DNA of 64,000 nucleotides from Dorea_A sp016295505 (lineage in GTDB: Bacteria > Bacillota > Clostridia > Lachnospirales > Lachnospiraceae). The position numbers were made by a program, and so were the translations under genes. Below are positions 17,029-26,039 of this stretch, one piece after another. How positions within the stretch are numbered: the first letter of the stretch is position 1; the number at the start of each line of letters is the position of its first letter. The notes beneath the pieces are model-generated. The model was not told the origin of the DNA. It saw only the letters and a list, made by a program, of their open reading frames with translations, and did not search any database. The stretch is from contig NZ_JBDOHS010000007.1 of assembly GCF_039832105.1 (NCBI RefSeq), forward strand, positions 109,693 to 173,692, given 5' to 3'.

Positions 17029-18096
17029 ATGAAACGCATTATCTTAACTGGCGGCGGCACCGCTGGGCATGTTACCCCTAATATTGCATTGCTGCCTCGT
17101 CTTAAAGAATTACAATATGATATCCATTACATAGGCTCTTATAATGGAATCGAAAAGGAGCTGATTGAACAGTTTGGTATTCCATACCATGGAATTTCTT
17201 CCGGTAAACTGCGTCGTTACTTCAGCGTTCAGAACTTTACGGATCCTTTTCGTGTCATCAAAGGTCTGGGAGAAGCCAAAAAACTGGTAAAAGTTCTCCA
17301 GCCAGATGTTATTTTTTCCAAAGGCGGTTTTGTGTCAGTTCCGGTCGTTCTTGCCGGAAAGGGCTGTCATGTGCCAACGATCATCCATGAATCTGACATG
17401 ACACCCGGACTTGCCAACAAGATCTCTCTTCCTTCTGCAACCAAAGTATGCTGCAACTTTCCGGAGACCATGGAACACCTTCCAGAGGGTAAGGCTGTTC
17501 TGACAGGCTCACCGATTCGTCAGGAACTTCTATCCGGCGATAAATACAAGGCCCGCGACTTCCTGCATTTTACATCCGACAAACCTGTGATCATGGTTGT
17601 CGGCGGAAGCCTTGGTTCTGTAGCTGTCAATGATGCAGTACGCGGTATTCTTCCGGAACTTCTGAAATCTTTCCAGGTGGTTCACCTCTGCGGAAAGGGC
17701 AAGATTGATTCATCCTTGCAGGGACTGGAAGGATATGCCCAGTTTGAATATATCAAAGATGAACTGAAAGACCTCTTTGCTCTGACAGATCTTGTAATCT
17801 CACGAGCCGGTGCAAATGCCATCTGTGAATTGCTGGCACTCCATAAACCGAATCTGCTGATTCCACTTTCTGCCAATGCAAGCCGCGGGGATCAGATCTT
17901 AAATGCCCGCTCCTTCGAACGTCAGGGGTACAGCGTGGTACTGGAAGAAGAAGAATTGTCTCAGGAAGTTCTTCTTAACGCGATTCAGAATCTTTACGAA
18001 AACCGCGAGACTTATATCAATGCAATGAAGAATTCTCCTCAGCAGAATTCCATTGATACCATTATCGATCTGATCGAATCTGTCGTTCGCTCATAA
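17029..18096 (+). CDS. murG: UDP-GlcNAc:lipid I N-acetylglucosaminyltransferase
   Basis: The 355-residue GT28 enzyme has the N-terminal GGGTAGHVTPN (about 8-18), the conserved HESDMTPGLANK, the GGSLGSVAVN acceptor/donor loop and the UDP-GlcNAc-binding SRAGANAICELLAL followed by DQILNA. It makes lipid II on the cytoplasmic face of the membrane. It stands alone rather than in a division-cell-wall cluster, with its own promoter and terminator, and is inserted opposite to the genes on both sides. It may be the only MurG or a second copy. Confidence 0.93.
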   Translation: MKRIILTGGGTAGHVTPNIALLPRLKELQYDIHYIGSYNGIEKELIEQFGIPYHGISSGKLRRYFSVQNFTDPFRVIKGLGEAKKLVKVLQPDVIFSKGGFVSVPVVLAGKGCHVPTIIHESDMTPGLANKISLPSATKVCCNFPETMEHLPEGKAVLTGSPIRQELLSGDKYKARDFLHFTSDKPVIMVVGGSLGSVAVNDAVRGILPELLKSFQVVHLCGKGKIDSSLQGLEGYAQFEYIKDELKDLFALTDLVISRAGANAICELLALHKPNLLIPLSANASRGDQILNARSFERQGYSVVLEEEELSQEVLLNAIQNLYENRETYINAMKNSPQQNSIDTIIDLIESVVRS

Positions 18097-18121
18097 TGCA
18101 TTTTTCATAACTTTATGTGAC

Positions 18122-18150
18122 AAAACAGGTGTCCTGCAGACACCTGTTTT
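18122..18150. terminator. bidirectional terminator between murG and the sigma gene
   Basis: A 12-bp stem AAAACAGGTGTC / GACACCTGTTTT with a five-base loop ends in T on both strands, and overlaps the stop codon of the convergent sigma factor gene. Confidence 0.85.
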
Positions 18151-18712
18151 ATGTTTCATGCAAGTGGTCCTGCCGTCCTTTATAATTCTTCCGTATCCAT
18201 CTTTTCGCCCGATACAGCATGCTATATAGCACTTCCGGACTTACACCCATAATTTCTGCGACTTCTTTCTGTGGTTTTTCCAGAAGATATGTAAACGTAA
18301 TTGCATCATACCAGCGTTCATTCTTGCGATATAACGCTTCCAGAATATCTCCTGTATATCCTCTTACTTCACATTCTTCCAGCTTATTCATAAAGACGTC
18401 TTCTGCACTGTTTTCCAGTACATCCGTGTGTCCTTCTGTTTCCAGTTGATCCATGCTCTCCATCAGCATCTCCCGATGCGTATCTCTTTTGTAATTCAAG
18501 CTCATATACTTTGCAGTCAGAATCAACCATGGGCGAATTGCATTGAGATTTACATGCTCCATATTTACAAATAATTTAATAAAAACGCTCTGTACAATCT
18601 CTTCTGCTACATGATGGTTCCCGGAGTATTTTAACGCCACCTTATACACAATCTCGGCATTTTCCTCATAGACCATGTCAAAAGTAGTTTTATCTTTAGA
18701 CTCCATTCCCAC
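18149..18712 (-). CDS. ECF-like RNA polymerase sigma factor
   Basis: The 187-residue protein has sigma region 2 (about 10-80, AEEIVQSVFIKLFVNM; RPWLILTAKYMSLNYKR) and region 4 (about 125-178, EKPQKEVAEIMGVSPEVLYSM). The GTG start at 18712 has AAGGA at 7 bases spacing. It ends in the shared terminator with murG. Its usual DUF4367 partner is found at 16018-16881, beyond murG. Confidence 0.88.
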   Translation of the reverse strand: MGMESKDKTTFDMVYEENAEIVYKVALKYSGNHHVAEEIVQSVFIKLFVNMEHVNLNAIRPWLILTAKYMSLNYKRDTHREMLMESMDQLETEGHTDVLENSAEDVFMNKLEECEVRGYTGDILEALYRKNERWYDAITFTYLLEKPQKEVAEIMGVSPEVLYSMLYRAKRWIRKNYKGRQDHLHET

Positions 18713-18729
18713 TTTTTAATCCTTCATTT

Positions 18730-19140
18730 CTATTGTTTTATTTTTGATAAGATATCCTCTTTATCTTCTTCTGTCAGTTCTCCCATCTTCCAACCCAGTA
18801 CGACACCGTCATCTTTATGTCTCGGGATCAGATGCATGTGAAAATGGAATACCGTCTGACCTGCCGCTTCTCCATTGTTCTGTACGATATTATATCCATC
18901 ACATCCCAGAATGTCCGTAAGCTTCGTGATCATCTTTTTAGCCAGCACAAGAACCTTTGACGCCAGTTCATCATCCAGCTCATACAGATTCGCATAATGC
19001 TCTTTTGGAATGATCAGTGCATGTCCTTTTGCCGCCGGACTTGCATCCAGAATCACTCTGAAATCTTCATCCTCATACAGTGTAGCAGTTGGGATATCCC
19101 CGTTTGCAAGTTTACAGAATATACAGTTATCATCCTTCAT
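18730..19140 (-). CDS. HIT-family nucleotide hydrolase/transferase
   Basis: The 136-residue protein has an N-terminal CIFCKLANGDIP (zinc-type cysteines) and the histidine triad HFHMHLIPR near residue 100. Family members cleave AMP from adenosine phosphoramidates or dinucleotides. Of two close ATGs I take 19140, which has AAGG at a proper distance. It precedes the sigma factor gene by 17 bases on the same strand, so they may be cotranscribed. Confidence 0.92.
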   Translation of the reverse strand: MKDDNCIFCKLANGDIPTATLYEDEDFRVILDASPAAKGHALIIPKEHYANLYELDDELASKVLVLAKKMITKLTDILGCDGYNIVQNNGEAAGQTVFHFHMHLIPRHKDDGVVLGWKMGELTEEDKEDILSKIKQ

Positions 19141-19229
19141 TTTTCTCATCCTTCTTTCTTAAAAAATAGTAATTGATTATTTCAACCGCCAATGCTAAAC
19201 TGATACATCAGAAAGGGGCGGTATCGATT

Positions 19230-19985
19230 ATGTTTCATTCGACAGACTATGACAAATTACAACAGATAATGCAGGAAAGTCCGGAAAAATCAGAGTTGCT
19301 TTCAAGACTTCTTGAGTCTCACCGCATGGATATCAGTACCATCAGTCACGAAATTCGCAACCCTCTGACTCTCGTTTACAGTACCTTACAACTCATTGAA
19401 TCACAGCATCCGGAAGTTCTTTCTTTTGACCACTGGTCTGAGCTTCATCAGGATATAGAATATATGACACAGCTTCTGGAAGAACTGTCTTCCTACAACA
19501 ATGGGGAGCGCCTGAATACCCGTCTGACGGATATGAATACTTACCTGAAGGTTTTATCTTTGTCTTTCGCTTCATCCATCATAGATACGGATATAGAGTT
19601 CTCCTCTGAAATCAGACCCGATCTGCCTTCCATGCTCATTGATCCGGTCAAGCTGAAGCAGGCACTTCTGAATCTGTTAAGAAACGCACGCGATGCAGTT
19701 CTTAACAGCGACGCCTCCTCTCGTCCATCCATCCGTCTCACTGCATGCACGGAGAAAATGGTTCTTAAAATCACGATTTCGGATACCGGATGCGGAATCC
19801 CCGCCGATGAGATATCTTCCATCTTCGAACCGTTTATCACACACAAACCAGACGGCACCGGACTTGGGCTTCCAATCACAAGGCGTGTGATCCAGGCTCA
19901 TGGTGGTTCTGTCAAAGTCTCATCAGTACCCGGAGACGGAACGGAATTTACGATTCTTCTTCCTGTACAGGAGAACACTCAATAA
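19230..19985 (+). CDS. orphan soluble sensor histidine kinase
   Basis: The 251-residue protein has only the kinase core: the phospho-acceptor box ISTISHEIRNPLTLVYS (His near residue 40), N box LNLLRNARDAV, G1 DTGCGIPADEI, F box IFEPF and G2 GTGLGLPITRRV. There is no membrane segment and no recognisable sensor domain, and no response regulator gene is adjacent. The start at 19230 has AAAGGGGCGG before it. Its last 63 bases overlap the convergent rhomboid gene. Confidence 0.88.
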   Translation: MFHSTDYDKLQQIMQESPEKSELLSRLLESHRMDISTISHEIRNPLTLVYSTLQLIESQHPEVLSFDHWSELHQDIEYMTQLLEELSSYNNGERLNTRLTDMNTYLKVLSLSFASSIIDTDIEFSSEIRPDLPSMLIDPVKLKQALLNLLRNARDAVLNSDASSRPSIRLTACTEKMVLKITISDTGCGIPADEISSIFEPFITHKPDGTGLGLPITRRVIQAHGGSVKVSSVPGDGTEFTILLPVQENTQ

Positions 19986-20537
19986 AAAGCCCGCAATCAG
20001 TCCTCCTATGTGCGCCATATTATCCACTCCGCCGCTGCTGTATCCGTAATACAGACTCAGGATAATCATAAAGACAAGTCCTTTTCCCGATATATCTCCG
20101 ATACGTCCTCTGTTACGGATCGCTACATACAATAAAGCCCCTATCACTCCGAAGATCGCGCCCGAAGCTCCGGCGGAAACAGCATAATCACCCACACGAA
20201 TATCCCAGTATGCAGACAGAAGATTTCCGCCCAAACCACTGAATAGATACAGGATCACAAATTTCAGCTGTCCGATCTCATATTCAAGATTCCATCCGAT
20301 TGCTGCCAGTATGACCATGTTATTCAAAAGATGATCAAATCCAAAATGAAGGAACATACTGGTAAATATCCGGTAATATTCTCCCTTTTCAATCATATAC
20401 GGAACATACATCGCTCCGTGTTCCAGAAGAAACATTCCGTCCTCTGTCATTCCTCTGAATGACAGAAACAAAAACACGATAACATTCACTGCTATTAATG
20501 CAACCGTACAGGGAGCTTTGATTTTATTTTTTTTCAT
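19923..20537 (-). CDS. rhomboid family intramembrane serine protease
   Basis: The 204-residue protein has about six membrane helices. The catalytic serine lies in GASGAIFGVIGAL (about 123-135), the catalytic histidine in MAHIGGLIAGF (about 176), and the oxyanion-side motif HFGFDHLLNNM near residue 65. It cleaves membrane proteins within the bilayer; its substrate here is unknown. It is antisense to the last 63 bases of the histidine kinase gene. Confidence 0.93.
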   Translation of the reverse strand: MKKNKIKAPCTVALIAVNVIVFLFLSFRGMTEDGMFLLEHGAMYVPYMIEKGEYYRIFTSMFLHFGFDHLLNNMVILAAIGWNLEYEIGQLKFVILYLFSGLGGNLLSAYWDIRVGDYAVSAGASGAIFGVIGALLYVAIRNRGRIGDISGKGLVFMIILSLYYGYSSGGVDNMAHIGGLIAGFLLSVLLYRKKNRKFRSVSGY

Positions 20538-20659
20538 GAATAATGCCTTTTACCCTTCAAAGATATGTTTACACTGGCTTTAGTATAGCATACCTGCCGG
20601 GATTTCTCCATGGGCTTTCTGACATTTCAGGGAGTCTCCTGACATTTCGGGGCTTCTCT

Positions 20660-21397
20660 CTACAGATCCTCTTCTTCGATATGCAGTCCGTCCCAGTCAC
20701 CCCATTTCTGTTTCTTATGCCGTCCGAGGAAACGCTTTACCGGTGTCCACATATTTTCCGTCTCTCTCATAATGTTGCTCCCAAGTTCCTGTTCTGTAAT
20801 CCAGTCATGTTCTTCCGAATCATACTCCACATTCTTACTGCCTTCTCTTACTTCTTTTTCTGATCTCTTCTCTTTTTTCTCATTTACTTCTGTTTCCTGC
20901 ATGCATTCTGCCATCAGCTTTTCCAGACTGTAGTTTTCTTCCATAGTTTCTTTATGCAGCAAAAACATCAGCCGGACACATTCCTGTTCCTGATAATCTC
21001 CCTGTTTTACAAAATATTCCGTCAACAGATGAAATTCTTCCCATACATCCTGTCTGGCGGGCGGGTAATAACAAAAATAAAATCTCCCTTCTTCATAAAA
21101 TATATACTCAGGCTTCAATAAAATACAGTGAATGTTCAGAAGATATTCTTCTGTGACTTTCAAAACTGCTTTAAACTGCATCAAAAACGTCCTGATATCT
21201 TCACTGTTAATTTTACTTCTTTCATACATGGCTTTCATAGATATCTTTCCACTGACATCATAGTCGTAACAGCTTTTTCCATTGATTCCCCTTCCCTCCA
21301 CTCTCAGAATCCCTTCAAGAGTATTCGCTTTCATCATCTTCATCTGATAATCTTCCTTATATAACACAGGTTCTTCAATCGTGATTTTTCGTTCCAT
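20660..21397 (-). CDS. DUF6382-type protein at the end of the Tad operon
   Basis: The 245-residue protein is soluble, with a conserved N-terminal region (1-170; FYFCYYPPARQDVWEEFH) of the kind that precedes FHA domains in Lachnospiraceae Tad loci. Here the C-terminal part (175-245) is a charged low-complexity tail with no FHA domain, so this is a short version. It overlaps the TadE-like gene by 23 bases, which ties it to the pilus operon. Role in pilus regulation is inference. Confidence 0.7.
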   Translation of the reverse strand: MERKITIEEPVLYKEDYQMKMMKANTLEGILRVEGRGINGKSCYDYDVSGKISMKAMYERSKINSEDIRTFLMQFKAVLKVTEEYLLNIHCILLKPEYIFYEEGRFYFCYYPPARQDVWEEFHLLTEYFVKQGDYQEQECVRLMFLLHKETMEENYSLEKLMAECMQETEVNEKKEKRSEKEVREGSKNVEYDSEEHDWITEQELGSNIMRETENMWTPVKRFLGRHKKQKWGDWDGLHIEEEDL

Positions 21398-21797
21398 TTT
21401 TATTCTTCCACCTTCTGATATCTCGAATATATGTCTCTGGTTCCGTCACCGATGCATACTTTACAGTCGACATCTGTATCCGGTTCCACGAGGCTCTGCC
21501 CTCTACTTTGATTTCTTTCTCTCCGACCCCGATCTTCGCACGTACTCCGGGGAAAAGTATACACTTGCCCTGCAGACGTTGCTCAAACAGTTCCTGCAGT
21601 TCCTCAGCGGTAACCCCTTCCCGTTCTCTCGCTTTTGTACTTCCTACCACAGCCGTCTCATAAGCCACCCCTGATATGATGTTTTTATCATGATAGTAGA
21701 AAACCGCCAGAATACAGGATAGAATCAAAAATAAGATCATCGGCATCAAAAAAGACATTTCCACCGTGATACTTCCATTGCACAATTTATTTTTCAC
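21375..21797 (-). CDS. TadE-like pseudopilin
   Basis: The 140-residue protein has the TadE signature GSITVEMSFLMPMILFLIL (about 8-26), a short positive head followed by a single membrane helix with Glu in the fifth position as in prepilins, then a small extracellular domain. It starts at GTG behind AAAGGAGG. It would be processed by the prepilin peptidase encoded directly upstream. Confidence 0.85.
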   Translation of the reverse strand: MKNKLCNGSITVEMSFLMPMILFLILSCILAVFYYHDKNIISGVAYETAVVGSTKAREREGVTAEELQELFEQRLQGKCILFPGVRAKIGVGEKEIKVEGRASWNRIQMSTVKYASVTEPETYIRDIRRWKNKNGTKNHD

Positions 21798-21800
21798 AGT

Positions 21801-22232
21801 CTATCCTCCTTTGCATAACAGGCAGATTACATATCCCGCAGTCAAAAACGGACAAAAGGGCAATGTCTGTTTTCTGGAAAATCTCTTTCCTGCCAGGCAG
21901 ATCATTCCCGCCACGGCAAGAAGGAAAAATGCTCCCGCAAGTACCTCCAGGAGTTTCCATATTCCCAGATAGATTCCCAGCACCATTATTACTATACCAT
22001 CCCCGTATCCAATCTTTTCTCCGGTGAGCCATCCGACCACGAGAAAGCATACGCCTATTCCCGCTCCCGCTGCCGTCTCCCTTATGTCTTCCGTTCCCCA
22101 CATCAACTGATAGATGAACGCCATACATCCTCCCACCGTCAGAATCACCAGCGGAATCTTTCGCTTTCTGACATCCTCCACGGACAGATAGACCAGAATT
22201 CCCGTACAGATTGCATGACTGATCTCTTCCAT
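21801..22232 (-). CDS. tadV: A24-family prepilin peptidase (TadV/CpaA type)
   Basis: The 143-residue polytopic membrane aspartic protease has the catalytic GYGDG motif (about 74-78) and the first conserved Asp in LSVEDVRKRKIP (about 19). The short form without a methylase domain is typical of Tad systems. It cleaves the leader peptides of the Flp pilin and the TadE/G-like proteins. Its neighbours on both sides are TadE-like genes. Confidence 0.9.
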   Translation of the reverse strand: MEEISHAICTGILVYLSVEDVRKRKIPLVILTVGGCMAFIYQLMWGTEDIRETAAGAGIGVCFLVVGWLTGEKIGYGDGIVIMVLGIYLGIWKLLEVLAGAFFLLAVAGMICLAGKRFSRKQTLPFCPFLTAGYVICLLCKGG

Positions 22233-22284
22233 TCTTATTCCTTTCTATAAATCAGACCTTCCTGATTATACTTTTATATCTTCA

Positions 22285-23094
22285 TTAATAACCACATTTT
22301 GAACAGGCTCCTTTTCCAACAGCCTCTGATAACGGAATTGCATAGACTGTACGCTTCAGTCCACTGCATGACAGCGATGTATGATAGCGATCTCCATAAT
22401 CCGTTATATATACCACGCCTCTGTCTGAATCCACACATTGTTCACAGGGATGATATTTTCCTCCACTTTCATTACGAAGCTTCTCCACTTTCTCCTTTGT
22501 TGTCATATGAATGGACAAATCCAGATGGGAACAATGATAATCCCGGTGATATACGATACCCGTTTCCGTCACATATACCATCTCATCATCGGATCCTCCA
22601 AATTCATCTCTTTCATATCCTGTCCAGGCTTTGATCCTCATGCTTTCTTTACAGGTAATCGGTGCGATCCCGAACATCGGGATCGGAATTCTGACTTGAT
22701 AAACAGCCTCCAGTTCGGCAATTCCTGTTTGAATCGACATTCTGGAGCTGTCACACTGAATCCCCGTACTTCCATCAACAACAATACTTCTCTCCAGCCT
22801 GTCCGGACCGATCGCATAGATTACATCATTTTCAATTCTGGAGGGCAACAACACCTGCGCTACATAAGCTTCTTCTGCCAGTTTCTTTCCCGCATACTGC
22901 AGACCACAACGAACTGCAGTATGAATTGCCATCATTTCCATCAGATATAGCAAGCTTACAACCGCAAGAAAGAAAACAGGTACCGCTATAGCGGCTTCCA
23001 CCGTGATACTGCCTTTTACGGAAGAGACAAAGGAAGATGTCCTCCCGGACTTTGTATCATAGATAGGTTGTGAGGGGAGTATCTTTCTATTCAT
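22285..23094 (-). CDS. TadE/TadG-like protein with two C-terminal Cys/His repeats
   Basis: The 269-residue protein has a pseudopilin-type segment KGSITVEAAIAVPVFFLAVV (about 27-46) and an extracellular domain. The C-terminal part holds two related units: VYVTETGIVYHRDYHCSHL ... CEQC (about 180-238) and VYITDYGDRYHTSLSCSGL ... CSKCGY (about 240-269). Each has an HxxxxC plus CxxC pattern suggestive of a structural metal site or disulfides. The ATG overlaps a preceding TGA. Function as minor pilin or tip protein is inference. Confidence 0.8.
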   Translation of the reverse strand: MNRKILPSQPIYDTKSGRTSSFVSSVKGSITVEAAIAVPVFFLAVVSLLYLMEMMAIHTAVRCGLQYAGKKLAEEAYVAQVLLPSRIENDVIYAIGPDRLERSIVVDGSTGIQCDSSRMSIQTGIAELEAVYQVRIPIPMFGIAPITCKESMRIKAWTGYERDEFGGSDDEMVYVTETGIVYHRDYHCSHLDLSIHMTTKEKVEKLRNESGGKYHPCEQCVDSDRGVVYITDYGDRYHTSLSCSGLKRTVYAIPLSEAVGKGACSKCGY

Positions 23095-23185
23095 AATGCG
23101 AATCCTTCTCCTTTCGTCAGATTTTCATGTAGTCTGGGATTAATTTCGATATCCGGAAGGACATCTTCCTTTGCCTCTTTATAAA

Positions 23186-24550
23186 CTATTGATATCCATA
23201 ATAAGTTTTGTAATCGTAACTGATATTTCTTCGTAATGTACACTCTGTGTGAATTTCCATCCTGCTGATACAATAATCTGCATGAAAATATGGTTGTCCG
23301 TATCGCATCCTCAGATTTTGCTCGATGATTCCCAAGGTGCGGATCGCCGCCGTTTCTTTCTTTTCCAGAAATAGCAGTACTCGCAGATATTCCTTGTAAT
23401 CCATTCCCTCTCCATAATCCATTCCTTCACTTGTATCCTCTTCTGTCCCCAGTGTCAGAAAAGCCTGCCAGGACAACTGCCAGCTCTCTTCAGATTTGAT
23501 AAACGGAACCTTTTTTCCCGCCAGTAAAGAACGCATATCCATAATCGTCTCTCCGTATGCCCATGCCAGAAGAATTGCCTGTACTGCCGCCTCTGTAATT
23601 GCCGGTACGGCCAGCAGCACACACAGGGCTGCTGCCGTCGCTTCTGCCTCCGCTTTCTTCACAGAATCCGTCTGTATATACGCATAGTTCGGAACGAATC
23701 TTAAAATCATAAGTTTTTTAATTACCGTTTCCAGATTGTCTTTGTCGCTTTCCTTCCCTGCAATAATATATTCCAGTTCATAGTCCAATGGCCCCTCATG
23801 ATCTTGTCCTGTGAACGCTGAGAAATGCTTTAGAAGATACTCTCCGAACAACAGCTTTCCAAGCTGCCCATTTTCTCCCTCCACATCCGCAAAAGTACCA
23901 TACCCGCTTTGCTTCTCCCGGTCAGGAAGCATCTCCTCCTGTTCAGTCCGTTTTTGCGACACTTCCTGTCCTTCCGTAAGAACCAGTTCCAGCAGCGGAG
24001 AATTTTTCAGATGGCTTGTATGCTCCAGCGGATTATTTTCCTGCGGAAGCTCCATTTCCTGCTCTTCCAGAAGTTCTTCTATCCGGTTCTGGTTATCTGT
24101 TTCCTCCTTTGAATATTCCTGCGACTGCTTCTCCTGTTCTTTCCAAAGCGAAGACATTCCCAGCATTTTTTCAACCTTCTGTATCCCATATCGATGTTTT
24201 ATATATTGCACTGCCTGATTATAAAAAGTCTGACATCCCTGATCCGTCAGCATCTGTATTCTTTCAATCTGATGTTCCATATGATCTGCCCCATAGTAAG
24301 CCAGCCTGTTTACAATATTTTGTTCCGAATACTGTCCGGTTTCATAGCTTCCTTCCAGTGCAAAGATATCGTATTCTTCCAGAAGTTCTTTCTGATATTC
24401 TGCAAATACACATTCCAGAGCTCGGTTCGTATCTGCCCGGCGATAATTTTTTGCCATCTGTAAAGATGCACTCTCTATCATTGCCATAACAAACGACAAT
24501 AAAAGAAGAAATATCAGACTCAGATACACAGTCACTTCTCCACTTATCAA
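23186..24550 (-). CDS. DUF5702-type membrane protein of the Tad operon
   Basis: About 454 residues. The family signature GEVTVYLSLIFLLLLSF near the N-terminus starts a membrane helix followed by ESASLQMAKNYRRADTNRALECVF. A central acidic region (about 170-260) rich in Gln/Glu follows, then two hydrophobic segments (about 330-360). I take the TTG at 24550, whose bases overlap the pilin stop (TTGA), since family members begin just before the GEVTVYLSL motif; a GTG inside it is possible. It resembles an enlarged TadG and probably sits in the pilus basal complex. Confidence 0.75.
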   Translation of the reverse strand: MISGEVTVYLSLIFLLLLSFVMAMIESASLQMAKNYRRADTNRALECVFAEYQKELLEEYDIFALEGSYETGQYSEQNIVNRLAYYGADHMEHQIERIQMLTDQGCQTFYNQAVQYIKHRYGIQKVEKMLGMSSLWKEQEKQSQEYSKEETDNQNRIEELLEEQEMELPQENNPLEHTSHLKNSPLLELVLTEGQEVSQKRTEQEEMLPDREKQSGYGTFADVEGENGQLGKLLFGEYLLKHFSAFTGQDHEGPLDYELEYIIAGKESDKDNLETVIKKLMILRFVPNYAYIQTDSVKKAEAEATAAALCVLLAVPAITEAAVQAILLAWAYGETIMDMRSLLAGKKVPFIKSEESWQLSWQAFLTLGTEEDTSEGMDYGEGMDYKEYLRVLLFLEKKETAAIRTLGIIEQNLRMRYGQPYFHADYCISRMEIHTECTLRRNISYDYKTYYGYQ

Positions 24551-24723
24551 ATGCCCGCACTTTCGCTGGTTATTTTCTCGAAGATTGTTTCTACCAGGCT
24601 CGTAAGCTGGGACTTGAATATAATGACCAGTCCGATCAGTACCACCAGTATCAGGATGACTTCCACAACTCCAATCCCCCGCTTTTCTCTCAATACCTGC
24701 ATCATATAACGTATTCTCCACAT
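24547..24723 (-). CDS. flp: Flp1-family type IVb pilin
   Basis: A 58-residue protein with a basic head, then KRGIGVVEVILILVVLIGLV, the Flp1 cleavage/assembly motif in which processing occurs after Gly and the mature helix carries Glu at position 5. I prefer the ATG at 24723, which is 7 bases from GGAG, over one at 24729 that lies too close. It sits between tadC and the DUF5702 gene, and is the expected major pilus subunit. Confidence 0.88.
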   Translation of the reverse strand: MWRIRYMMQVLREKRGIGVVEVILILVVLIGLVIIFKSQLTSLVETIFEKITSESAGI

Positions 24724-24749
24724 ATTCATTCTCCTTTCTTGATTCCTTT

Positions 24750-26039
24750 TTATATCTGCATGGATAAAAATGCCGGCACAACCACAATGATCAATACTTC
24801 TGCAAGCATCAGGAACATCGGGATCAAAAGCCTGGTACCTGCTTCTTCACCCATACGTTTTGCTCTTGCCTTGCGGTCTTCGAAAGCCTGCACAGATTCC
24901 ATCTTAAGAAGATCCCCCAGACCTTTCGTTCCTTTTCTGAGATTTTGTGACAAGAGTGCTCCCAGACGAATATAAGCCTGTACATTGCACCGTCTGCCAA
25001 AGTTTTCATAACTTTCTGCTTCCGCAACTCCACTTTCCATCTCATAACAGGTCTGTTTCATCTCTTCATATGCGTAGCGTATCCCGGCTGTATTTTTCCT
25101 GTTCACATATTCCTCCACAATCTTTTTCCATGCGCGTTTTACGGTCATTCCTGCTCCGAGGAACAGGGTAATCTTATTGACAATATCCGGATAATCCTGC
25201 ATCATCTGTCTCTTTCGTTCGTCCTCTGCCTTTTTCAGTTCCTGCTGTCTCAGGGCCTTCAGCAATAATCCGGATATGATTCCCATGATGATCAATATGA
25301 ATCCCCGACTGTCCATCTTATGATAATAAGACACTGCTTCTCCCTGAATGGTATCCGGAAGTTTCCAGACACGTTCCGTTCGGTCCAGTTGCTCGTCCTT
25401 TTGGAGTGTTTCTTTGATGAACTGTTTTTTTGCCTCCATAGCCGTCATTGTCTGTGGACAGATCCGGACAGCACACTGATACATGGCCTGCTGCGTCTCA
25501 TCTTCCGTATATGTCAGGACTGCACTGAGATTCACCACTTCCCCCTCTTCGTCTATTTCTTTTTCCTGGATCTCTCCCCGGACATTCATTACATCGTATC
25601 GATCCAGTTTCCATGATACCTCCACCGGAGTATCCGGGATCTGTGTTATAAGATTCATATCTGTTTCCACTCTGTCCAGGCTCTCATTATCTCCAAGAAT
25701 CCATTGATCCATTTTCCTGATAATACTCTGAAACAACTCCTGAATCTCTTGTTCCGAATACATTCTTTCCGTAACCTGCACCTCTACGGATGTCCTTTTT
25801 GAATCTCCTTTTTTTACATCCAGTTCTTCTGTTCGGGTTCCCTTCCCGTAATCGTTTCGTGCGATCTTTCCATCTGTTTTCACAAGAGAATTCACACAAT
25901 CCCCAAGAAAAAGAAGGCTTCCCGCCACCACCAGCACAACAGATATATATTTCCAGTATTTTATTCTTTCATTTTTCAGATTTCTATCTTTATCATCTTT
26001 ACGCCCAGATAATATGCGCCTGTGTAGATTGCAAGACAC
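24750..26039 (-). CDS. tadC: TadC-like inner-membrane platform protein
   Basis: About 429 residues. An N-terminal helix (about 31-48) and an unusual extracellular insertion (about 50-245) precede a typical type II secretion F/TadC domain (about 270-429; YPDIVNKITLFLGAGMTVKRAW and the late GLGDLLKMESVQAFEDRKARAK). The insertion is an extra compared with standard TadC. The start is uncertain: a weak GTG at 26039 overlaps tadB by 64 bases, and no better in-frame start is seen nearer the tadB stop. Confidence 0.8.
   Translation of the reverse strand: MSCNLHRRILSGRKDDKDRNLKNERIKYWKYISVVLVVAGSLLFLGDCVNSLVKTDGKIARNDYGKGTRTEELDVKKGDSKRTSVEVQVTERMYSEQEIQELFQSIIRKMDQWILGDNESLDRVETDMNLITQIPDTPVEVSWKLDRYDVMNVRGEIQEKEIDEEGEVVNLSAVLTYTEDETQQAMYQCAVRICPQTMTAMEAKKQFIKETLQKDEQLDRTERVWKLPDTIQGEAVSYYHKMDSRGFILIIMGIISGLLLKALRQQELKKAEDERKRQMMQDYPDIVNKITLFLGAGMTVKRAWKKIVEEYVNRKNTAGIRYAYEEMKQTCYEMESGVAEAESYENFGRRCNVQAYIRLGALLSQNLRKGTKGLGDLLKMESVQAFEDRKARAKRMGEEAGTRLLIPMFLMLAEVLIIVVVPAFLSMQI

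Noticed and set aside
23091..23273. A 60-codon open frame between the DUF5702 and TadG-like genes, ending in an ATGA overlap with the latter.
   Set aside because: It overlaps the DUF5702 3' end, has no ribosome binding site and no recognisable protein features. The overlap is likely chance, though it could help coupling.
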